The position numbers and the translations under genes were made by a program. A stretch of DNA of 64,000 nt from Methanococcoides orientis. GTDB lineage: Archaea > Halobacteriota > Methanosarcinia > Methanosarcinales > Methanosarcinaceae. Shown here one piece after another: positions 46,234 through 54,876 of this stretch. Position 1 is the stretch's first letter. Each line of letters opens with the position of its first letter. The stretch is from positions 620,001-684,000 of the forward strand of contig NZ_CP073710.1 in the NCBI RefSeq assembly GCF_021184045.1, given 5' to 3'. Below the pieces are notes generated by a model that worked only from the letters and a program-made list of their open reading frames with translations, was not told the DNA's origin and did not search any database.

Positions 46234-47385
46234 TTGGAGAACGTTCTTGTTTTAGGGTACAGTAGCAGGAACATAGCCTGCTCAGCTACAAAAGCCGGCT
46301 ATAATGTCTATGCCATCGATGCCTTTTGTGACATGGACCTGAAAGAAAATACGGTTGCCTGTCAATCCCTTCTTACAAATGAAGACATTGATATCAAGGA
46401 CATAGATAAAAAAACCATTCTTGAACTGATCGATAATTTTGATGTATGTCCCGATGCCATCGTACTCGGTTCCGGGTTTGAAGAACTGGATCTTAGAGAT
46501 CAGTCCTGCAGGATACTGAACAATGATCCTGTTACCATGAAACAGGTTTCTGACAAATCATTTCTTGCAGAAGAGCTTGAGTCTCTGGGAATTTCCCATC
46601 CTCGCTCAGGTAATGTGGAAGAAGCTGATGAGATCGGATATCCCCTCATGGTGAAACCTAAATGTGCAGGAGGGGGTCGTTTGAATAGGATCGCACATAA
46701 TGAAGATGATCTTAATGCTATTCTGGAAGAGATCCCTGAACTGGATCCGACCTTGACATCCGGTGATATCATGGTACAGGAGTTCCTTTCAGGTTTTCCC
46801 GCAAGTGTTTCTCTCATAGCGGATGGGTCCCGTGCAGTTCCTATAGCGGCCAACGAGCAGCTTATCGGTGTTCCGTGGCTTTCCGGTTTGCCTTTTGCGT
46901 ACTGTGGTAATATAACGCCTTACAGGACACCTTACACTCAACAGATGTATGGGATATCTGAAAGGATCGCATTAGAATTTGGACTAATCGGCTCCAATGG
47001 TGTGGATTTTCTCCTTACTGATACAGGGCCTGTGGTAATAGAGGTAAATGCCCGATTGCAGGGAAGTCTGGATACTGTGGAAATGGCAACCGGCGTTAAT
47101 CTCTTTGATCTTCATGTACGGTCTTTTGATGGCATTCTTCCGGAAGAAACTCCTGATATATGTCAATATGCTATTCGGGCTGTATTGTATGCTGATAAGA
47201 ATGTAACTGTGGATGGCTCATTTTATGAGAAGATAAGGACGGAACCCATTGCTGATATTCCTGCACAGGGCTATCAGGCTCTTCCTGATGATCCCATTGC
47301 ATCAATACTTGCTACAGGTGCTACCCGCGAAGATGTTATGGAAAAGGCATTGGACACAACATACAGAATAAGAAACATGGCTTAA
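46234..47385 (+). CDS. ATP-grasp enzyme (carboxylate-amine ligase type)
   Basis: A 383-residue protein. The N-terminus (NVLVLGYSSRNIACSATKAG) is a Rossmann-like pre-ATP-grasp domain. The ATP-grasp core follows, with PLMVKPKCAGGGRLNRI (phosphate loop), VQEFLSGFPASVSL, and metal-binding GVDFLLTDTGPVVIEVNARLQGS. Such enzymes join a carboxylate to an amine through an acylphosphate; the substrate is unknown. The start is TTG at 46234: an ideal AAGGAGG lies 8 nt upstream and no ATG is available. It may belong to cofactor biosynthesis, for which methanogens have several ATP-grasp ligases. Confidence 0.8.
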   Translation: MENVLVLGYSSRNIACSATKAGYNVYAIDAFCDMDLKENTVACQSLLTNEDIDIKDIDKKTILELIDNFDVCPDAIVLGSGFEELDLRDQSCRILNNDPVTMKQVSDKSFLAEELESLGISHPRSGNVEEADEIGYPLMVKPKCAGGGRLNRIAHNEDDLNAILEEIPELDPTLTSGDIMVQEFLSGFPASVSLIADGSRAVPIAANEQLIGVPWLSGLPFAYCGNITPYRTPYTQQMYGISERIALEFGLIGSNGVDFLLTDTGPVVIEVNARLQGSLDTVEMATGVNLFDLHVRSFDGILPEETPDICQYAIRAVLYADKNVTVDGSFYEKIRTEPIADIPAQGYQALPDDPIASILATGATREDVMEKALDTTYRIRNMA

Positions 47386-47522
47386 GACTGGAAGGACGAA
47401 ACTCATATCAATTATTTATGGATTAGTTATAAATAACAAAATACCCAAGAGTCCTATCCTTAGTTTAATAATTATTCATACTATCTACTTATAAATACGA
47501 TCTTACTTGAAAGGTGATACTA

Positions 47523-48023
47523 TTGACAGATTTAAATGATCCAGTTGTCCGAGGATATCTGATACAATTAATGGGTGAAGAAGGGCTTGAGATGATCGAG
47601 AAGATGCCTGAGGGCGAGGTCACTGACGAGCAGATCGCCGAAGCAACCGGTGTTATGCTCAACATTGTCAGGAGAACACTTTTCATCATGAACGAGAACA
47701 AGCTTGCGATCTGCAGAAGGGAGCGTGATTCCAGCAGTGGATGGCTTACTTACCTGTGGCAGCTCGATCTTAGTGACATTGAGTCCCATCTTGCAAAAGA
47801 AAAAAAGAGACTTTTCAAGAACCTTCAGTTACGTCTTGAATCTGAAGAAGATAATGTATTCTACACATGTCCTGAAGGATGTGTAAGGTTCCAGTTCAAT
47901 GATGCAAGTGAATGTGAGTTCCTTTGCCCTGCATGTGGTGAGGATCTTATGTTCGAAGATAATTCACCTATGGTCGAAAAGCTCACAAAACGTCTTGAAG
48001 AGCTAAAAACCAGCAATCCATGA
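47523..48023 (+). CDS. tfe: Transcription initiation factor E, alpha subunit (TFE)
   Basis: A 166-residue protein. The N-terminal winged helix (LNDPVVRGYLIQLMGEEGLEM; EQIAEATGVMLNIVRRTLFI) and C-terminal zinc ribbon (YTCPEGCVRFQF, FLCPACGEDL) are those of archaeal TFE. TFE helps open promoter DNA with TBP, TFB and RNA polymerase. The start is TTG at 47523, with GGTGA just upstream; the GTG at 47514 lies within that ribosome binding site. TATA-like boxes are near 47488-47497 and 47427-47438. Its stop overlaps the HD gene by 4 nt (ATGA). Confidence 0.92.
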   Translation: MTDLNDPVVRGYLIQLMGEEGLEMIEKMPEGEVTDEQIAEATGVMLNIVRRTLFIMNENKLAICRRERDSSSGWLTYLWQLDLSDIESHLAKEKKRLFKNLQLRLESEEDNVFYTCPEGCVRFQFNDASECEFLCPACGEDLMFEDNSPMVEKLTKRLEELKTSNP

Positions 48024-48526
48024 TCTCACCTTCTGATGCCCTGAAAATTCTTGTGGAAGCAGGCTGTGCAGCGAACGTTATCCGCCATTGCCAGGTGGTT
48101 TCAAAGAAGGCGGTGGAAATTGCTGCTGCATACAGGGGATCAGGTAAGGATGTAGATCTCGGGATCGTGGAACTGGGTGCCCTTCTTCATGATATTGGAA
48201 GATGTCGTACTCATGGAATAAGGCACGCTCTGGAAGGGGCATTGATCGCAGAAGATCTTGATCTTGATCCTCGGCTGGTACGTATTATAAGGAACCATAT
48301 CGGTGCAGGTATAACCTGTCAGGAAGCTTCACTTCTGGGTCTTCCTGAAGACAATTACCTTCCTGTGAGCATCGAAGAGAAGATCGTGTCTCATGCTGAT
48401 AATCTTGTAATGGGGGAAGAAACTGTGACCATTTCAAGATGTATCCAGCGTATGAAGGACAGAGGGATGAGTGAAGATGCTATTGCCAGGGTTCAGGATC
48501 TTGCAGATGAGGTCGGAATTTATTGA
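48020..48526 (+). CDS. HD-domain hydrolase, TIGR00295 type
   Basis: A 168-residue protein with the HD superfamily metal ligands: H24 or so in NVIRHCQVVS, HD in GALLHDIGRCRTHG, then HALEGALIA and IRNHIGAG, and the later D in SHADNLV. The HDIG text and length match the TIGR00295 family found in methanogens. Such proteins usually hydrolyse phosphoesters or nucleotides; substrate unknown. It is translationally coupled to tfe, which suggests a role in nucleic-acid or nucleotide metabolism but does not prove it. Confidence 0.8.
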   Translation: MISPSDALKILVEAGCAANVIRHCQVVSKKAVEIAAAYRGSGKDVDLGIVELGALLHDIGRCRTHGIRHALEGALIAEDLDLDPRLVRIIRNHIGAGITCQEASLLGLPEDNYLPVSIEEKIVSHADNLVMGEETVTISRCIQRMKDRGMSEDAIARVQDLADEVGIY

Positions 48527-48562
48527 TCTCTATATTGTTATTTGAAAAATGACTATGGATAA

Positions 48563-48573
48563 ATTTATATATT
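48563..48573 (+). promoter_or_regulatory. Proteasome beta promoter TATA box
   Basis: ATTTATATATT, about 95 nt before the psmB start, in a 134-nt gap after the HD gene. It predicts transcription from near 48595. Confidence 0.45.
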
Positions 48574-48660
48574 AAAATCACTAAAGAGATGTTGTATTGC
48601 GGGAAGCAAAACACATTTTTACCTATTGATTTTCTCGTTTTTTACTATGAGGTATAATTA

Positions 48661-49293
48661 ATGGATAATGATAAGCATTTAAAAGGCACAACTACTGTAG
48701 GTATAGTGTGCTCTGATGGAGTAGTCCTTGCTACTGAACAGAGAGCAACAATGGGGAATTTTATCGCCAGCAAGACTGCAAAGAAGATCTATCAGATCGA
48801 TGACCTTGTGGGAATGACCACTGCAGGTTCTGTAGGCGATGCACAGCAGATCGTACGTGTCATTAGTGTAGAATCCAAGCTTTTCAAGATGCGCAGGCAG
48901 GAGTCAGTCACCATCAAAGGTATTGCGACACTTCTCTCTAATCTTTTGAGCGGACAGAGATATTATCCACTTATGGTTCAGTTGCTTATTGGCGGATTTG
49001 ACAAGAACGGACCTGCAGTTTATTCATTGGATGCACTTGGAGGCAAGATCGAAGAGACAAAGGCAGTGTCAACAGGTTCAGGATCTCCGATGGCATATGG
49101 TGTTCTCGAGGACCGCTATAAAGAGGATATGACCGTAGATGAAGGAGTTGACCTTGCAATACGTGCTCTTCACAATGCAATGAAGAGGGATTCCGCTTCC
49201 GGAGAAGGTATTGACGTCGTTGTGATCACAAAGGACAAGTATGAAAGACTTGATCAGGAAGAGGTTAAGGAAAAACGTAAAGCTTTATATTGA
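48661..49293 (+). CDS. psmB: 20S proteasome beta subunit
   Basis: A 210-residue Ntn hydrolase. A 9-residue propeptide (MDNDKHLKG) precedes the catalytic Thr10 ([20 protein letters not shown]). The fold's Asp and Lys are in CSDGVVLA and [10 protein letters not shown], and [13 protein letters not shown] is the conserved C-terminal motif. Autocleavage exposes Thr10, which cuts peptides inside the 20S barrel. Length is normal for archaea. The alpha subunit is not in this window. A hairpin and T-run follow. Confidence 0.96.
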   Translation: MDNDKHLKGTTTVGIVCSDGVVLATEQRATMGNFIASKTAKKIYQIDDLVGMTTAGSVGDAQQIVRVISVESKLFKMRRQESVTIKGIATLLSNLLSGQRYYPLMVQLLIGGFDKNGPAVYSLDALGGKIEETKAVSTGSGSPMAYGVLEDRYKEDMTVDEGVDLAIRALHNAMKRDSASGEGIDVVVITKDKYERLDQEEVKEKRKALY

Positions 49294-49301
49294 TTTTATG
49301 C

Positions 49302-49352
49302 AGATCAGATCCGTTCTTATGGGTTTGATCTAATTTTAATATATTTTTTTTA
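49302..49352 (+). terminator. Probable psmB terminator
   Basis: AGATCA and TGATCT form the base of an imperfect stem (49302-49331); a T-rich tract ending in eight T follows. Confidence 0.4.
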
Positions 49353-49396
49353 AATTTTAACATTTTTTGACTTTTTTGAAATAGGAAGGCTATTTA

Positions 49397-51307
49397 ATGG
49401 CAATAGAAGATGTACTATCTGACCTAAAAAAGAAAATAGAAGAAAAGGTCCCTGATGGAACTACCATCACCAGTGTTGAGTTTGAGGGACCTCAACTTGT
49501 TGTTTATACTGAGGATCCTAAAAATTTTGCAGACAATGGTCATATCGTAAGGAACCTTGCAAAAGCTCTTCGAACAAGGATAGTCGTTCGTCCGGACCCT
49601 AAGGTCTTAGTTCCTCCAGAGGATGCTATCGAAAAGATAAAAGATACCGTTCCAAAGGATTCCATTCTAACTAATTTTCACTTTGATCCTGATGTGGGAG
49701 AAGTGGTCATAGAAGCGGAGAAACCCGGACTTGTGATAGGTAAGCACGGAGAGACACTCCGTGAGATCACAAAGAAGATCGGCTGGACACCAAAGGTTGT
49801 CCGCACGCCGCCGATCAAATCCCGAACTGTTAATAACATCAGGGAATTTATGAGAACCAACCACAAGGACCGTAAAGAGATCCTTAAGACAGTTGGTCGC
49901 AATATTCACAGGGAATGTACCTCAAAGGATAAGTGGGTAAGGGTTACATCACTGGGCGGTTGTAAAGAAGTAGGAAGAAGTTGTTTCCTTTTATCAACTC
50001 CTGAGTCAAAGGTCCTGATCGATTGTGGTGTGAACGTTGGTTCAGACGACAATATGACTCCATACCTCTATTTACCTGAAGTACAGCCACTTAACCAGAT
50101 CGATGCGGTTGTAATTACACATGCTCACCTTGACCACCAGGGACTTGTTCCTCTACTTTACAAATATGGATATGAAGGTCCTATTTACTGCACATCACCT
50201 ACAAGGGATATGATGGTGCTCTTACAGCTGGATTATATCGATGTAGCTGCAAAAGATGGTAAAAGGATACCTTACGAGTCTTCAAATGTGCGTGACGGAC
50301 TTAAACACACCATTGCACTTGATTTCGAAGAGGTCACCGATATTGCACCTGATATCAAGCTCACATTCCACAATGCCGGCCATATCATTGGTTCAGCAAT
50401 ATCACATTTCCATATTGGTGATGGTCTTCACAATGTTGTTATCACCGGTGACTACAAGTACGGTCCGACAAGGCTCTTTGACCCGGCTGTCAACAAATTC
50501 CCGCGTGTTGAGACCGTTATAACAGAATCGACCTATGGTGCATCCTCGGCAACACAACCATCCCTTAAAGAAGCTGAGAAGAATCTTCAGCAGATCGTCA
50601 AAAAGACAATTGCCAATAATGGTATTGTACTGATACCTGCGTTTGCTGTTGGAAGAAGCCAGGAAGTCATGATAGTTCTTGAAGATGCTATCAGGAAAGG
50701 CATAATTGACGATATTCCTGTCTACCTTGATGGTATGATATGGGAGGCTACAGCAATCCATGCGACCTATCCGGAATACCTGAACAATAACCTCAGGAAG
50801 CTCATTTTCCAGAAAGGACAGAATCCGTTCCTTGCAGAATGCTTCAAGCCGGTAGATTCCCATGACCTTCGAAAGAAGATCATCAATGATCCACACCCAT
50901 GCGTTATCCTCTCAACCTCCGGTATGATGAATGCAGGTCCTGTTATGGAATATTTCAAGGCATTTGCACCTGATCCTAACAACACTCTTGTGTTCGTCGG
51001 TTACCAGGCAGATGGTACCCTTGGAAGACGTATCCAGAAAGGCTGGAAGGAGATCCCGCTCTCATCCAAGAACGGAGCTGAAGTTGTCCAGATGAATATG
51101 GATGTGGAGGTGGTCGATGGTTTCTCAGGTCACTCTGACAGAAAACAGCTGATGGACTTCTTCAAGAAGATGAAGCCACAGCCAGAGCGTGTTTTCACTG
51201 AGCACGGTGATGAACGTTCATGCATTGATCTTGCAAGTTCATTGCACAAGAAATATCGCCTTGAAACAAGAGCACTTACAAACCTTGAGACTGTAAGGCT
51301 TGTTTGA
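49397..51307 (+). CDS. fttA: aCPSF1/FttA, KH-MBL-beta-CASP ribonuclease and transcription termination factor
   Basis: A 636-residue protein. Residues about 1-65 and 70-140 are two KH-like domains ([20 protein letters not shown]). The metallo-beta-lactamase core follows, with the zinc motif THAHLDHQG, and the beta-CASP inserts ([44 protein letters not shown]). In archaea this protein cuts the 3' end of nascent RNA and releases RNA polymerase. Length and domain order are typical. It follows psmB after a terminator, and a convergent HAD gene lies 32 nt beyond. Confidence 0.95.
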   Translation: MAIEDVLSDLKKKIEEKVPDGTTITSVEFEGPQLVVYTEDPKNFADNGHIVRNLAKALRTRIVVRPDPKVLVPPEDAIEKIKDTVPKDSILTNFHFDPDVGEVVIEAEKPGLVIGKHGETLREITKKIGWTPKVVRTPPIKSRTVNNIREFMRTNHKDRKEILKTVGRNIHRECTSKDKWVRVTSLGGCKEVGRSCFLLSTPESKVLIDCGVNVGSDDNMTPYLYLPEVQPLNQIDAVVITHAHLDHQGLVPLLYKYGYEGPIYCTSPTRDMMVLLQLDYIDVAAKDGKRIPYESSNVRDGLKHTIALDFEEVTDIAPDIKLTFHNAGHIIGSAISHFHIGDGLHNVVITGDYKYGPTRLFDPAVNKFPRVETVITESTYGASSATQPSLKEAEKNLQQIVKKTIANNGIVLIPAFAVGRSQEVMIVLEDAIRKGIIDDIPVYLDGMIWEATAIHATYPEYLNNNLRKLIFQKGQNPFLAECFKPVDSHDLRKKIINDPHPCVILSTSGMMNAGPVMEYFKAFAPDPNNTLVFVGYQADGTLGRRIQKGWKEIPLSSKNGAEVVQMNMDVEVVDGFSGHSDRKQLMDFFKKMKPQPERVFTEHGDERSCIDLASSLHKKYRLETRALTNLETVRLV

Positions 51308-51339
51308 AGCATCTATTAGAAAAAAGGATATTGAAAGAA

Positions 51340-52017
51340 TTACCTGGGCGATTCTATATCGCTCAGGAATTCAATTAATTGTTTGTGATCCTGAATTATC
51401 CGGTCTGCTCTCTTAAGTTTTTCAGCATCCACATAGGTTGGAACTGCCACACAGTAAATTCCTGCATTCTTTGCAGAATCTATGCCAAGAGGTGCGTTCT
51501 CGATCACAAGGCAGTTCTCTTTTTCTACTTTTAATATTTCCATGGCCTTAAGATAAGGTTCAGGATCTGGTTTTCCATTGGTAACATCAGCACCTGATAT
51601 CGTCACTTCGAAGATGTCCGGATAGAATTCATTTATCATACTATCCACGATCGGACGATCTGAACCGGAAACCACGGCAAGATGGAAATCGGTTTTAAGT
51701 TTCTTCAGTAGATCGTACATGCCGTCAAAAGGAGCTATATTCTTCTTTTTTAAGAACAGTTCACGCTTTCGAACCCGAAGCTTTTCGATAATTTCAGGAT
51801 CTGGTTCACGACCGGCCTTTTTGAATATGAGCTTTATGACGCCTGCGTGGTTGGAACCTTCAATATCATAGATATCTTGCCGGAAGATGTCAATACCAAC
51901 TTCAGAGAATGTGTGTACCCAGGCATCAGCATGACATGGCATAGAATCCATAAGGACCCCATCAGCGTCAAATATCAGTGAATTTAACATGCATTTAAAA
52001 TCTGGTTGATATGACAT
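51340..52017 (-). CDS. HAD-family phosphatase (beta-phosphoglucomutase-like)
   Basis: A 225-residue HAD hydrolase. Motif I is FDADGVLMDSM (nucleophile Asp in DxDGV), motif II is VVSGSDR, motif III Lys is in DVTNGKPDPEPYL and motif IV is VIENAPLGIDSAKNAG. A four-helix cap after motif I marks subfamily I. Substrates are usually small phosphorylated sugars or phosphoglycolate; here unknown. The start at 52017 follows AGGTAA; an in-frame ATG at 51990 (MLNSLIF) is the alternative and fits the usual family N-terminus. Confidence 0.88.
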   Translation of the reverse strand: MSYQPDFKCMLNSLIFDADGVLMDSMPCHADAWVHTFSEVGIDIFRQDIYDIEGSNHAGVIKLIFKKAGREPDPEIIEKLRVRKRELFLKKKNIAPFDGMYDLLKKLKTDFHLAVVSGSDRPIVDSMINEFYPDIFEVTISGADVTNGKPDPEPYLKAMEILKVEKENCLVIENAPLGIDSAKNAGIYCVAVPTYVDAEKLKRADRIIQDHKQLIEFLSDIESPR

Positions 52018-52115
52018 AAAGATTACCTGTTCGGTCTTCCTTTTAATAGTTTATATAATGGTTTTCGAAAGGATTAATAACTATACGAACCCATTTTATT
52101 AGTGAGGTGAAATGT

Positions 52116-52241
52116 ATGTCAAAGTACCATAAACGCGAGTCAGAACGTAAGGGTGAAAAGAAGATCGAAATTCTGGAAGACAAATTAATACACGAAAACC
52201 TCGAAGATCTCAAAGGAGAAGGCGGTGAAATACTAGATTGA
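52116..52241 (+). CDS. Small charged protein coupled to the SAMP gene
   Basis: A 41-residue, highly charged protein starting MSKYHKRESERKGEKK, with a second half EDKLIHENLEDLKGEGGEIL. GAGGTGA lies 5 nt upstream of the ATG, and its TGA overlaps the TTG start of the next gene (TTGA). No family is recognised. Spacing, ribosome binding site and coupling make it a credible gene despite its size. Confidence 0.6.
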   Translation: MSKYHKRESERKGEKKIEILEDKLIHENLEDLKGEGGEILD

Positions 52242-52450
52242 GTCCGCAAGTAGAAGTGAAGATATTTCCTGAAAGTCCGGAAGGACAGATCATAGATGTT
52301 CCTGATGGAGCAACCTATGAAGACCTGTTAAAAATTCTGGATATAAATCAGGAGCTAGTAATATTATTAAACAACGGTCAGGCTGTTCCCATTGATGGGA
52401 CAGTCGATGCCGGAACAATAACTATTCTCAGGGCGATATCAGGCGGCTGA
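52238..52450 (+). CDS. MoaD/ThiS-like small archaeal modifier protein
   Basis: A 70-residue beta-grasp protein starting (TTG) MSPQVEVKIFPES and ending in the diglycine RAISGG that is activated by adenylation. The middle (DGATYEDLLKILDINQELV, LLNNGQAVPIDG) is the ubiquitin-like fold. It may act as sulfur carrier in molybdopterin or thiolated tRNA synthesis, or as a protein modifier (SAMP). The TTG overlaps the previous stop, with GGTGA about 11 nt upstream. The MoaE partner could be the fusion at 58830. Confidence 0.85.
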   Translation: MSPQVEVKIFPESPEGQIIDVPDGATYEDLLKILDINQELVILLNNGQAVPIDGTVDAGTITILRAISGG

Positions 52451-52650
52451 TACTACTCTGTAATATAATACATCGCAGCAATATAATTCATTAACAGTTC
52501 GTTTGAATATTGCTGCAATGTAATGTATATGGTTCCAAGACTTACAATATATTTTTATAAAACAGAGTAATGTGATTGTTGATCATATAAATCAAAAAAA
52601 GCAAAGCTGTTTTGAAACTTCTTTTCTTACAACCAAAGAACACAGCTAAC

Positions 52651-52679
52651 AAAAAAAATCCGGAGGGATCTAAATCCGG
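52651..52679 (-). terminator. Terminator of the regulator at 52687
   Basis: On the minus strand CCGGATTTAGATCCCTCCGG is a short imperfect hairpin followed by a run of eight T. It lies 8 nt after the stop. Confidence 0.6.
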
Positions 52680-52686
52680 GTGCTCT

Positions 52687-53061
52687 TTATTTGGCAAGAG
52701 TTTTCAGTTTGTTGATTATGCGCATTCTTGCTTCGTTTTCCTCACGGATCTTTTCTTCATAATGTTTAATGATCTTTGCAAAAGGAGTTGTTAAAGAATA
52801 GATCTTTGTAGGTCTTCCTTTGCCGGTCACCTTCTCATTATGAACTGATATCCAGGAGTTCTCTCTCATTTCTCTCATTGCAACACTGACTTCGGGTTGA
52901 CGAAGACCTGTGCTCATTTCTATCTCCTGCGAAGAGGCTTCTTTCACATTTGATAGATATGCAATGGTCGTAGCAAGATTCCTTGTCATTCCAAGACTCT
53001 TTAGAGACTCCACGATCTCCTCGTTGGATTCACTCAATTGCTTTCCACCAAAGCTTATCAT
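52687..53061 (-). CDS. Winged-helix transcriptional regulator (TrmB/ArsR-like)
   Basis: A 124-residue DNA-binding protein. Residues about 15-85 form a winged helix (LATTIAYLSNVKEASSQEIE, GLRQPEVSVAMREMRENSWI, then wing GKGRPTKIYSLT), followed by a C-terminal helix likely to dimerise (YEEKIREENEARMRIINK). Predicted transcriptional control; targets unknown. The start at 53061 (MISFGGK) has GGTG 6 nt upstream. ATG 53067 abuts that site and the 53118 frame would extend into a probable leader with TATA-like TTTAAATATAA near 53135. Confidence 0.75.
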   Translation of the reverse strand: MISFGGKQLSESNEEIVESLKSLGMTRNLATTIAYLSNVKEASSQEIEMSTGLRQPEVSVAMREMRENSWISVHNEKVTGKGRPTKIYSLTTPFAKIIKHYEEKIREENEARMRIINKLKTLAK

Positions 53062-53393
53062 GTCCATCACCGTACCGCTATTGTAGAATAAATACTGTAG
53101 AGTATTTTCTACCCCCAATTAAAGATGTGTCATTATTATATTTAAACTGTGTGTGACGAATTAGGCAATTATGCAGGGAATATATAAATACATATTATAA
53201 TATTTAATCTACTTATTTTACATGTATATTTTTAAAGAACAGCCTTCAAGATCATCCCGGATCTTATACAGGGTGACTACTATTGGGGAATTGTTATGGG
53301 GGAGTTTTGTATGGAAAGTCTTGTATGCAAACTCTGGTATAGAGATTTCCCATAAGTCCCTGGTATGGAAATCCATCAACTAACATAGATGAT

Positions 53394-54527
53394 TCAATAA
53401 TTGGTCAACAGCACCAGTTTTTCCCCGACGATTTCCAGAACGTTTTCTCGCATATTTTCAAAGCTATCAAATCTTGCACGATCATTGCCATCGAAAAGTT
53501 TCTTGCGTATAAGTTTCCCGATAATATCATCCCATCCCGGCTCAAGTTGCAGGACAAGAGATCCCGGATAAAAGTGTGCAGTGTGTGAAAAACCATCGGG
53601 ATCTCCATCAGTGATCCCAATTACAGGAATATGCAACCTGTAGAGAATATCACCTGCTATTGCAGTCGTATCATCACCTACAGTGATGGCACATTTACAT
53701 CCTTCGGCAAGTTCTATGGATCGCTCTGCTAGATGATCGATCAAAGTAGCCATGAGGGAAGAGTTGCTTTCATGGATCAATGTATGGCATTTTTTTGGTC
53801 CGATCCCAACTTCAGGCAAACTGCGTCTTATAGCGCCGGTCTTAACCCAGGCTTTCCTGATATCAAGTGGTTCCAAGGATTCGTACATGTGTAGTTTCTC
53901 AAGTCCATGCTCTTTGATTATGCCGCCCTCTAATCCTGTTACAAAACCGTTTTCCACTACAATGGATACATCCTCGGAAATAGCTTTACCAATGACGAAT
54001 CCTTCTATCATGATAAGCTCGCCGGTATGAACTCCTCGTATTTTTCTCATGGTCTTTGTGCCTACAGTCGAGATATCAACATCCCCGTGATCCTGACCTT
54101 CAGATACTGGCATTGCAAGCAGATCTCCCATTTTTGTTGCGAGACTGTAACCTTCATCATTCCAGTAGATCACGCTGCTATCTTCACATCCCGGGCTTTC
54201 TATCTGGATGATGGGGTTGAGGTTCCTGTCAGAAAGCCTGGACATTACAATACTGCCAAATTCAACCCCATTCTCTGGCGTTTTCCCATGATTGAGCAGG
54301 AAAACAGCGTCACAGTTGCCAAGAAGGGAATCAATAGCATTACTGGGTTTGAGGCTTTCCTTAATATCTATAAGGTCTTCCATGTGTGCATCCATGACTG
54401 CGATCTTTCCCATTGTGCCACCAAGCTTCGCAGTGACTTTCCCCATGCCTGAGAGAATCTCCAGTATATGTTTTGCATGACCGGAATCGATAACTTCAGG
54501 TCCGTGGATAACAACACCTATTTTCAT
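53394..54527 (-). CDS. DUF2117 domain-containing protein
   Basis: A 377-residue soluble protein of a family limited to methanogens and relatives. It starts MKIGVVIHGPEVIDSGHAK and has CDAVFLLNHGKTPENGVEFG, GFVIGKAISEDVSIVVENGF, and a late TVGDDTTAIAGDILYRLHIPVIGITDGDPDG. The last resembles a P-loop-free nucleotide- or metal-binding region. No function is established. The ATG at 54527 is preferred over a longer frame to 54578. It stands alone, with no gene in the 275 nt between it and the regulator except an unsupported 20-codon frame. Confidence 0.7.
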   Translation of the reverse strand: MKIGVVIHGPEVIDSGHAKHILEILSGMGKVTAKLGGTMGKIAVMDAHMEDLIDIKESLKPSNAIDSLLGNCDAVFLLNHGKTPENGVEFGSIVMSRLSDRNLNPIIQIESPGCEDSSVIYWNDEGYSLATKMGDLLAMPVSEGQDHGDVDISTVGTKTMRKIRGVHTGELIMIEGFVIGKAISEDVSIVVENGFVTGLEGGIIKEHGLEKLHMYESLEPLDIRKAWVKTGAIRRSLPEVGIGPKKCHTLIHESNSSLMATLIDHLAERSIELAEGCKCAITVGDDTTAIAGDILYRLHIPVIGITDGDPDGFSHTAHFYPGSLVLQLEPGWDDIIGKLIRKKLFDGNDRARFDSFENMRENVLEIVGEKLVLLTNY

Positions 54528-54876
54528 GGTTAATACTTTGTGATGGACCTTATTTTTGGTTTTCGATGTGATCTCCAAACAATAAAATCAATACATTTAT
54601 ATTCGATGTAAACGAACTTAAATTAGGCAAAAGTCGAAATAATTATTATGAAGTATAAATCCATCCCCTCTAAACTTCCGTCATAGACTTTTGCCTTTCA
54701 TCTTATTCTGATCACTTTCTTTTAGAATAGCTTATGTCATGTATCTTTAAATTTTTTTATACTACAAAGTAAAAGCTTTCAGCTCATTTCTTTATCAAAA
54801 AAGAAAAATGCGAAAGATGTCAACATGAAGTTTATCAGTTAATTTTCTTCTCTGTTGATCATCTTATCTGCTGATC

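Noticed and set aside
52043-52249. A 68-codon frame on the minus strand
   Set aside because: It is the shadow of the 41-residue plus-strand gene at 52116, which has a ribosome binding site and is coupled to the next gene.
53270-53345. A 20-codon frame beginning ATGGGGGAG
   Set aside because: It has no ribosome binding site and no recognisable protein pattern; repeated TATGGAAA text explains it.
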